From Pseudomonadota bacterium (GTDB lineage: Bacteria > Myxococcota_A > UBA9042 > GCA-2863065), in contig SXOO01000172.1 in the NCBI GenBank assembly GCA_005776725.1, forward strand, positions 1 to 39,833: 39,833 bases of DNA, written 5' to 3'. The position numbers and the translations under genes are program-made. The notes beneath the pieces were generated by a model, which searched no databases, was not told the DNA's origin, and was given only the letters and a program-made list of their open reading frames with translations. Position 1 is the stretch's first letter. Every line of letters begins with the position of its first letter. Shown here in pieces: positions 8,801-14,541 of this stretch.

Positions 8801-9746
8801 CGGCACCACGGCGGGCACCAGCTTCACCGACAGCCCGCTCACCAACGGCACCACTTGGTACTTCGTGGTCAGCGCGTCGAACGCGGCCGGCGAGGGACCG
8901 AGCTCCAGCGAAGCGAGCGCCGTTCCCGCTGGGCAGCCGCCGGCGGCGCCGACCGGTCTCGTCGCCACGGGCGGCACGGCCTCGATCGCGCTCAGCTGGA
9001 CGGCAGTGGCGGGAGCGACCAGCTATAGCGTCAAGCGGTCGACCACCAACGGCGGCCCGTACACGCAGCTGGCCACCAGCGCCACCGCCGCCTACACGGA
9101 CGCGAGCGCCACGACCAAGGGGGTCACGTACTACTACGTGGTCTCCGCCGTGAACGCCGCTGGCGAGGGGGCAAACTCTGCACAGGCCGCGGCAGTGCTG
9201 AAGCCGAACGCGCCCACGAGCCTCACGCGCACGGTTGGGAGCACGATCATGCTCCTCAACTGGGTAGCCGGTGCGGGCGCCACGAGCTACGACATCCTCC
9301 GCTCCACCTCGTCCAACGGGACCTACACGGTCGTGGGGACCGCGACGGGCACCAGCTTCACGGCGTCGGGCCTCACGAACGGCACCACGTACTACTTCAT
9401 GGTTCGCTCCGTAAACAGCGCGGGCGTTAGCGGCAACTCGAACAAGGTCAACGGGAAGCCGGGCGCCATGACCCTGACGTTCACGGCTCCGAACGCGGGC
9501 GCCACGGTCAGCGGCACCAACGTCTCGGTCAAGCTCAGCTCGACGTACGGTCTCGGGACCCGCACGTACACCCTGAAGCTCGACGGAGTCGTGATCCTGA
9601 CCAAGTCGAACACCTCGAACTCGGTCACGTTCAGCTGGAACTCGAAGCTCACCACGAACGGCGCCCACACGCTCACCGCGACCCTCTCCGACAGCTATGG
9701 TCAGTCGGTGACGTCCGCGCCGCGCAGCGTCACCGTCAGCAACTGA
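5898..9746 (+). CDS. Galactose oxidase-like copper-radical oxidase lipoprotein with FN3 repeats
   Basis: The product has 1282 residues. The signal ends in LAAAC (Cys18), so it is a lipoprotein. Residues about 60-430 are kelch-type repeats (PDGRALLAGG, GDGRVFIWSG, LPDATLAVFG). Residues about 435-542 match the C-terminal domain of galactose and glyoxal oxidases (DUF1929-like), including PPGWYMLFLLDSNGVPS. The galactose oxidase active site appears intact: Cys133 (DFFC) and Tyr183 (RWYPT) for the Cys-Tyr cofactor, axial Tyr389 and His390 (LYHS), and His477 (ATHALD). Then follow a PKD-like domain (about 550-630), another beta domain (about 635-735), five FN3 modules (about 741-1190) and a C-terminal Ig-like domain. 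The expected reaction is alcohol or aldehyde oxidation by O2 giving H2O2; the substrate is unknown. The start is set by the signal peptide. Confidence 0.88.
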   Translation: MSPRFAVSLSLLGLAAACEVVAPDASLPLEPASAVSSDAGDGVEAPLAADPTCPVSVPQLDGEWLTLPYVMPINPIAVELMRDGRVIVLAGSENDAYNVYGSGSMAYRAAVWDPTGTTQSAITAINLEYDFFCLASAQLPDGRALLAGGSRDYSFKGENRVSIWNPTTGSLNEVQSMADGRWYPTMVTLGDGRVFIWSGTKLAGGTNANVEIYDLSSAGNGWSAPIAPNGGVPTPPLFPRIHLLSNGKVFYTGQGSGTKSANSWLFTPGSNTWASSAAPLFNRDAGATVLLSLYGPAYANKVVAFGGAGRADTESIDLSAATPAWVAGPALTGGRIHNSASLLPNGKVVSHGGSPTNNTPNAHAKNADLYDPATNTIGSAGTSSYSRLYHSVSLLLPDATLAVFGSNPGGRGAYEPAIEIYKPTYLFTASGQPVTNRPTITGTSATKLGYGASFTATYTSGAPIQTAVLMRPGAATHALDAEQRLVELCGPRPGQTACAGSGGSIALTSPPNGNVAPPGWYMLFLLDSNGVPSKASWVQLSLHATTPPTGTIGSPAVDTTVTVGGSVSFGTSTVASGYSWSIPGGTPSKSSLQNPGAVVFNTAGTYVATLTAIDAVGNTDPNPPTRTITVVPATADFRIAVEPTSRRVLPGTPAQFTVTVTPLSGFTGSVILTVGSESGFPSGVTSGGFSPSTIVGGGTSTLTMNVAATAQPYALSLTLTGTSGALSRKTAATLIIGMDAPTNLSATPASGQVTLNWTASASVSRYIVKRSLTAGGPYTAIGCAASATTYLDSGLTNGTTYYYRVASQLTTGQNGGGQSFLSEEASATPTGGGAPAAPTGLVAESGDAHVDLSWSAAATATSYTVKRGTASGGPYTTLGTTASTTYSDNTATNGGTWYYVVSASNASGESPDSIEVVGTPQPPLPGAPTGLIATAGDGSASLQWNAVAGATSYTVKHATASGGPYTTVGTTAGTSFTDSPLTNGTTWYFVVSASNAAGEGPSSSEASAVPAGQPPAAPTGLVATGGTASIALSWTAVAGATSYSVKRSTTNGGPYTQLATSATAAYTDASATTKGVTYYYVVSAVNAAGEGANSAQAAAVLKPNAPTSLTRTVGSTIMLLNWVAGAGATSYDILRSTSSNGTYTVVGTATGTSFTASGLTNGTTYYFMVRSVNSAGVSGNSNKVNGKPGAMTLTFTAPNAGATVSGTNVSVKLSSTYGLGTRTYTLKLDGVVILTKSNTSNSVTFSWNSKLTTNGAHTLTATLSDSYGQSVTSAPRSVTVSN

Positions 9747-9747
9747 C

Positions 9748-9815
9748 TCACCGGAGCGCGAGAGCGCGGAGGTGAACCGGGCCGGGGAGCTGTGCTGCCC
9801 CGGCCCCAACATGAA
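9748..9815. repeat. 68-bp two-hairpin dispersed repeat, copy 1
   Basis: This copy matches 35577-35644 at 62 of 68 positions in the same plus-strand orientation. It begins 1 bp after the stop of the oxidase gene. Hairpin 1: TCACC (9748-9752) pairs with GGTGA (9771-9775), and inside it GCGC pairs with GCGC around a GAGA loop. Hairpin 2: a perfect 9-bp stem GGGCCGGGG (9779-9787) with CCCCGGCCC (9798-9806) and a 10-nt loop. Here it could act as a 3'-end stabiliser or terminator. It may be a REP-like mobile palindromic element. Confidence 0.8.
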
Positions 9816-9865
9816 TCTCGCGTCGCGCCCGGCAGGTCGCTGAGCGTCGAGGCCCCCGGCGTGAG

Positions 9866-10666
9866 TTACGCCTCGGGGCGCGGCAGCTCGGCCGACGGGT
9901 CGCGATGGCGCCTGTAGATCTCGAATACCCACTGGCACCCCGGCCGCGCCGCGATGGCCGCGCGAAGGTCCACCAGCTCCTCTGGCCAGGGCTCCGGTAG
10001 TGGATACGGGAACTCCGGGGGCCTCAGGATCGCCGTCATCACGGCCGCCACCGACAGGTCCGCCACGCCGAACCGCTCCCCCACGAGGTAGCCGCTCGGC
10101 CCGATCTCAGCCTCGACCCGGTCGATGGCCCGGTTCAGTACGGCGCGCGCCGCGTCGTTGGCCTCGCGGTTCGCCGCAAGGTTCCAATGGAAGACCGGCC
10201 GCATCAGCGGGAAGGCCACGCGGAACGCGGCGCGCACCGCCGAGGAGGCACCGGCCGTGGCCATCGCCGTCGCGTGCGCCGGGCGAGGGAGGTAGGTGCT
10301 CCAGAACAAGCGCCGAACGGCCGGCGCCACCTCGTCATCGAAGGTGGCCTGCAGCGCGAGCGCGCGCCGCCGCAGCGCAGGATCCTCCGGAAACAGCGGC
10401 GGATCGGGGCGGCGAGCCTCGATGAGCTCGAGGATCCGCGCCGAGCCAACGTGCGGCGCGCCATCCAGGATCAGGACGGGGAGCTGGTTCTGGCCGGTGA
10501 GCCAGCGCACGCGAACGTGATGAAAGCCCGGGGTCAGCGCCTCCCTCGTGTGCGGCCAGCGCTTGTGGTCGAGCGCCCAGCGGACCTTCTCGTTGTAGTG
10601 GGAGATCCGAAAGTGGAGGAGATGGGGCGGCGTCGCCACGAGTGGGGCGGGGTCGGGCACTGCCAT
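9866..10666 (-). CDS. Glutathione S-transferase family protein
   Basis: The product has 266 residues from the ATG at 10666. Upstream in-frame codons add a sequence unrelated to the family. The N-terminal thioredoxin-like domain starts HLLHFRISHYNEKVRWALDH and contains QNQLPVLILDG, where the cis-Pro contacts glutathione, followed by SARILELIE. The C-terminal helical domain (about 95-255) includes GPSGYLVGERFGVADLSVAA, the common GST N-capping and hydrophobic-staple region. The position usually taken by the catalytic Ser/Cys/Tyr reads RISHYNEK, so Ser or Tyr is possible. It is predicted cytosolic; the substrate is unknown. It converges with the oxidase gene and diverges from the gene at 10801. 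Confidence 0.85.
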   Translation of the reverse strand: MAVPDPAPLVATPPHLLHFRISHYNEKVRWALDHKRWPHTREALTPGFHHVRVRWLTGQNQLPVLILDGAPHVGSARILELIEARRPDPPLFPEDPALRRRALALQATFDDEVAPAVRRLFWSTYLPRPAHATAMATAGASSAVRAAFRVAFPLMRPVFHWNLAANREANDAARAVLNRAIDRVEAEIGPSGYLVGERFGVADLSVAAVMTAILRPPEFPYPLPEPWPEELVDLRAAIAARPGCQWVFEIYRRHRDPSAELPRPEA

Positions 10667-10800
10667 GCGGCAAAGCATGAGCCGAGCGGCTTCATGCGTA
10701 AAGGCAAGGGCGGCGACGGCAGACGCCACGTGCCGCAGATCCAACCCGCTGGCGACGCGTTCCATCGCGGCACGACCGTTGACACGTACCGGAGCCCGCC

Positions 10801-11553
10801 ATGATTCACTTGTCCGTCTTTGCTTTCGCCCTCTCGATGTGTCCTCCCGCCCCGACCGAGTCCGCCGAGCCCGACTGCGCCGTCTTGGTCCCGGGGCAGT
10901 CCCTGGGACGCTTCTCCTTGGGGACCGTTCTGCAGGAGGACTCAGCGGTGACGGCCGACGCGCTGCCCGGCTGGTTCCGCCCCTCGGATCCCGCGGGCGC
11001 TGGGACTCGCCTCCGGTTTGACGATGAGAAGCGCCTGGTCACTTTCGACGCCCTGTTGCCGGCGTGCGTGACCCTTGCCGGTACCGAGCCGGTCACGCTG
11101 CGCGCCCCGACTCTGCACCAGTTGGCGGCCGCGTTAGGGACGTGTGGTCCCGAGCAGATCCTCGAGGGCGGCAACCGCATCGAGTGCGCGGGGGTCTCCT
11201 TGACGACCAGGCTCGGGGAGAACGGCCTCGAGGCGCGGGTCGCCATCGGCGGCAGTTCGCAGGTGGCGGCCGCACGCCCCTGCGCGTACTACGCCGACGC
11301 CGCGGGTGTGACTGAGGCGTTCGGCGTGTCCCAGCCGGGCGCCGGGCCCGTGACGATCGCGGTGGGCGACGGCTCGATCTGTGTGGCCGGCCGTCCCGCG
11401 CCGATCACCTCCGAGACCCGCGTGGAGGACGTCGGCGGGCCGGCCTGCGCCATGGAGGTCAACCGCGGCGGTACCAGCGTGCGGTGCGGCGACACGGTGT
11501 ACCGCTTCGCCGGACCCAAGCTGGCCCTGCAGTCGATTGAGATCGTCCGGTAG
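10801..11553 (+). CDS. Exported protein of unknown function
   Basis: The product has 250 residues. GGAG 6 nt upstream supports the ATG at 10801. The first 14 residues are hydrophobic and end in FALSMC, which could be a weak lipobox, though there is no basic n-region, so export is likely but the lipid anchor is uncertain. The mature part opens with CAVLVPGQSLGRFSLGTV, resembling a motif seen at the start of many small exported hypothetical proteins. Two similar Cys-containing beta segments occur (IECAGVSLTTRL near 125 and VRCGDTVYRFAG near 230), suggesting an internal duplication. No catalytic motif was found. The 47-bp gap to the next gene on the same strand suggests co-transcription. Confidence 0.65.
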   Translation: MIHLSVFAFALSMCPPAPTESAEPDCAVLVPGQSLGRFSLGTVLQEDSAVTADALPGWFRPSDPAGAGTRLRFDDEKRLVTFDALLPACVTLAGTEPVTLRAPTLHQLAAALGTCGPEQILEGGNRIECAGVSLTTRLGENGLEARVAIGGSSQVAAARPCAYYADAAGVTEAFGVSQPGAGPVTIAVGDGSICVAGRPAPITSETRVEDVGGPACAMEVNRGGTSVRCGDTVYRFAGPKLALQSIEIVR

Positions 11554-11600
11554 CGGGTGCAAGCTGGCTCTTCCCGCCAACCGCATCCAAGGAGCCCTGC

Positions 11601-12110
11601 ATGTCCCGCCTCACCCTGGTGCTCGCCGTACTCCTCGCTGGCGTCGCCGTCGCCGGAACACCGCCACCGTCCACCTTCGCCCAGGCGATCCGGGGGAGCG
11701 CCGCCATCACGCTCCTCGAGGGCTTGCCGCATCCCGAAGGTGAGTCCGAGATCTTCGAGAAGGAGCGCGCCAAGCCCCACAAGACGGTTGCGGGCTACCC
11801 GTTCTACGAGGCGCCGCTGGTCCTGAAGACGGAGGACGCCGAGAAGCTCCGGGCGCTGCTCGGCGAGCCGGCCGCCCTCGAGCGGTGGAGCGGCGAAAAG
11901 AAGTGCGGCGGGTTCCATCCCGACTACGCGATCGAGGTGGAGAAGGCCGGCGTCACGTGGCGCGCGCTGGTGTGCTTCGGCTGCGGGGAGGTGAAGCTCT
12001 TCGGCGGCTCGAAGGAGTCGACCCACGACATGTCGCGCGCGGCCGATCAGGCGCTGCGGGAGCTGCTCACCCCGTACCGAAAGAACCGCCCTGCTGGGGG
12101 GCTTCGATAG
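11601..12110 (+). CDS. Small secreted protein with CGGFHPD / CFGC motifs
   Basis: The product has 169 residues. The start is very well supported by AAGGAG 6 nt upstream. Residues 1-18 form a signal peptide ending AVAG. The conserved-looking core is KKCGGFHPDYAIEVEKAG, followed about 10 residues later by LVCFGCGEVKLFGG. This gives three cysteines, one pair as CxxC-like CFGC, that could bind metal or form disulfides. I recall this pattern from unannotated exported proteins but cannot name a family. It is probably periplasmic. It lies 47 bp after the gene at 10801 and may share its transcript. Confidence 0.7.
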   Translation: MSRLTLVLAVLLAGVAVAGTPPPSTFAQAIRGSAAITLLEGLPHPEGESEIFEKERAKPHKTVAGYPFYEAPLVLKTEDAEKLRALLGEPAALERWSGEKKCGGFHPDYAIEVEKAGVTWRALVCFGCGEVKLFGGSKESTHDMSRAADQALRELLTPYRKNRPAGGLR

Positions 12111-12205
12111 GGCTTCGCGCGGTTGTCCTCATGCAGCCACTGGTCCCCCCGCAGGTTGCAGCTACCGCCCCCCGCCACTCGACGCGGTGGTACTCTACGG
12201 CGACC

Positions 12206-13531
12206 ATGCGCAAAGCCGCTTCACTCCTCGCCTTCACGCTCGCGTGCGCCGACTCCGACGACGGCGGACACCTGACTGGCCTCGACGCCACGTCCGCCGA
12301 GGTCTCCGCGCCGGGGGACAGTGATTCACCGGACACCCGAGGGGTCGGCACGGGCGAGGATGCCAGTGTTCTCGTAGACAGCAGCGCATCCGACGTCGCG
12401 GAGCCTTTGCCCGACGCGAGCGCCCCCGTGGACACGGCCGCCGACGGGGTCGCCCCGGGGGAGGACGCCGGAACCCCCGGCTGCGAGTGGCTGCCGCCTC
12501 AGCACACGCGAGTGGTCATGATCTCCAAGCCCTACTCCGAGTCCGGCGGGAAAGCCGACGCCTGGGAGACGCGGGCGTTGCTCCAGGACGGGGCGCTCGG
12601 CGAGGCGCAGGCCTTCACGATGAGCCGCGCGGTCAGCGGCGTGGTGGCGTTCCGACACGACGGGGGCCTCGCGGCGGCGGTGGACGACCACGGCGAGATC
12701 CACCTGATCGCGCTGACCGCGACCGGCGTCGCGACCCCGGGGCCCACGGTCGACCCCGAGCTGGTCTACGCGCAGACCGCTGCGTTTGCCCCGGACGGGC
12801 TCTCGCTCATCGCGGTGGACCCGAACTGGCCCGAGAACGGCGGCGGCCTCTTCCGCGTGAGCGTCGGCTGCGAAGGTGACGTGGGCGAGGTTACAGCGCT
12901 CACGCCGAGCAAGCTGGCCCTTACGGCGCTTCCGCTGGGTGATCGCTGGGTGGTCCCGGGGCGCGGCGTGGGGTCGGGCCCGGAGGGGCAGGTGCACCTC
13001 GTGGGAGCCGACGGCGCGCTGCTCGCCTCAGCGAAGGTGTTTCCCGACACGGACGACATCCTGGCGTCCGCCACCCTCACGGCAGACCGCCGCTTCGTCC
13101 TCGTGGGCGACCACTCGGAGTTCTCGGGGCTGCCCAACCGTATCGGCGTGGCGCGCATCGATGGCGACACGCTCGAGGCGCTCGCGCCGGTCACGCCGGT
13201 GCTGGATCCGGTCGCTCTGGTGGCGTCGCCCCTGGGGGACAGCGTGCTCGTGGTGAGCGGCTACGGCAACGCGGTGCGCGTGGTCGGCTACTCCGCTGAC
13301 GCCGAGGTGCCGTTCGTGGACCTTGGGGAGCCCGAATACCTGGGCGCCTCGCCGGCGCTACCGGGGGACGCGGTGCTGGTGCCGGGAGAGGACCCCGTGG
13401 TGCTAGTGGTCGAGAACGTGGCAGTTCGCAGCTTCCGCTTCGTCCCGGGGGGAGTCGTGGACCTGGGCGCGTCCCCCACCGGCAGCGGCTTCACCGCCAT
13501 ACCGGGCGCGATCGGCGTGCAGCCGCTCTGA
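12206..13531 (+). CDS. Lipoprotein with probable beta-propeller-like domain
   Basis: The product has 441 residues. The frame is open far upstream, but the ATG at 12206 gives a clean lipoprotein signal (MRKAASLLAFTLAC, Cys14) and avoids overlap with the preceding gene. A long Asp/Ser/Ala/Val linker runs to about residue 90. The remainder (about 95-441) contains repeated beta-rich segments of the type VAFRHDGGLAAAVDDHGEIHL, AAFAPDGLSLIAVD and TLTADRRFVLVGDH, spaced like blades of a WD40- or lactonase-type propeller. No catalytic residues can be assigned. It is likely envelope anchored. The Shine-Dalgarno is weak. Confidence 0.7.
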   Translation: MRKAASLLAFTLACADSDDGGHLTGLDATSAEVSAPGDSDSPDTRGVGTGEDASVLVDSSASDVAEPLPDASAPVDTAADGVAPGEDAGTPGCEWLPPQHTRVVMISKPYSESGGKADAWETRALLQDGALGEAQAFTMSRAVSGVVAFRHDGGLAAAVDDHGEIHLIALTATGVATPGPTVDPELVYAQTAAFAPDGLSLIAVDPNWPENGGGLFRVSVGCEGDVGEVTALTPSKLALTALPLGDRWVVPGRGVGSGPEGQVHLVGADGALLASAKVFPDTDDILASATLTADRRFVLVGDHSEFSGLPNRIGVARIDGDTLEALAPVTPVLDPVALVASPLGDSVLVVSGYGNAVRVVGYSADAEVPFVDLGEPEYLGASPALPGDAVLVPGEDPVVLVVENVAVRSFRFVPGGVVDLGASPTGSGFTAIPGAIGVQPL

Positions 13532-13653
13532 CGCGGGGCGTGTGTCCCGGCCGCTCAGCTCGACTCCGCTTTGAAGCGTGAACGCCCTCCTACTCTCCCA
13601 TTCGCTGCCGCGCCGTGCGCCTGCCGAGTCGATGATCCGACGCCACGAGCCGC

Positions 13654-14397
13654 CTAGGCACGCCACACTTCCACGTCGGGGAACTTCTCGCACTGCTTCG
13701 ACTTCCAGTAGCCCGCGTGGTTCGGATCCCTAAACAGATACCGCCACGCTTCCCCGTCGAAGAACACACCGGAGAGCACGAGGGCGTGTCCCCCTGTCTC
13801 CGAGAACTTGCTCGTATTGAAGTACTTGATTGCCCGCCCACACAGCTCCGTCGTGTGCTCGTCTCCTGCCTTCTTGGCGTTCCAAAGCTTGCCCATGATG
13901 AGGGTGGGCTTCCCCGAGAGCTCGATGGCGCCGCTGCGGAAGGCTGCCTGCTCGACCACGACCTTGCTGAAGCCGCAGGCCTTCAGGAACATGTCCTGCG
14001 TGAAGCCCGCGCTGGCCTCGGTGAGCGTTACGTTCGCGGCCTTCGCCTCCGTCGAGCCACGCTGGTAGGCCCCGGGATTCGCCCAGTAGCGCTCCTTCTC
14101 CGCCCACGCCGCCCGCACCCCCGTGAGCTTGGCCGGCGGCACCACAAGGGCCATCTCGGCTTGGAGCGCGCGGCGAACCGTGGCCTCCGGGGCCTGTGTG
14201 GTGTCGGACCACACCTTGAGGATCGCAGCGCGGATGTCGCCGCGCCCGGCGGTCTCCGTGGCGATGATCCGGTTCGCCTGCGGGAACGGAAACGTCTTGC
14301 CCTGAGCGGCCAGGATGAGCTCGGCGCACTTGAGGAAGCAGGTGTAGCCCACCTGTTGGCCCTGAAGCGAAACCTCCTGAAGCTGAGTCGTGGGCAT
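13654..14397 (-). CDS. Papain-like cysteine protease candidate (C39/C70-like)
   Basis: The product has 247 residues. The ATG at 14397 has GGAGG 6 nt upstream; the longer frame to 14520 is not needed. The N-terminus has LQGQQVGYTCFLKCAELIL, giving a Gln (14) six residues before Cys20, the usual oxyanion Gln / nucleophile spacing of papain-like enzymes. The C-terminal third has GGHALVLSGVFFDG (His204) and FRDPNHAGYW (Asp224/Asn226), the usual order for His and Asn/Asp. The middle (60-170) is helical and charged and matches nothing I know. There is no signal peptide, so it is cytoplasmic or exported by a specialised system. AvrRpt2-type (C70) and C39-like peptidases share this layout. Protease activity is inferred. 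Confidence 0.6.
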   Translation of the reverse strand: MPTTQLQEVSLQGQQVGYTCFLKCAELILAAQGKTFPFPQANRIIATETAGRGDIRAAILKVWSDTTQAPEATVRRALQAEMALVVPPAKLTGVRAAWAEKERYWANPGAYQRGSTEAKAANVTLTEASAGFTQDMFLKACGFSKVVVEQAAFRSGAIELSGKPTLIMGKLWNAKKAGDEHTTELCGRAIKYFNTSKFSETGGHALVLSGVFFDGEAWRYLFRDPNHAGYWKSKQCEKFPDVEVWRA

Positions 14398-14541
14398 TCG
14401 AGACCTCCGCGTCGGCCCTCTACGCATGCTGCGCTGGGCCAAGCTAACAGCTAAGGACCTTGCTCGCGAGGGGTCGGCAGGACCCGATTGGCGGCCGGGG
14501 TGACGCGCCAGTGGGTACATCGCGGGGGCGGCGGGCGCGCG

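Noticed and set aside
10779..10784. TTGACA as a promoter -35 for the gene at 10801
   Set aside because: It lies only 17 bp before the ATG, leaving no room for a -10 and a leader.
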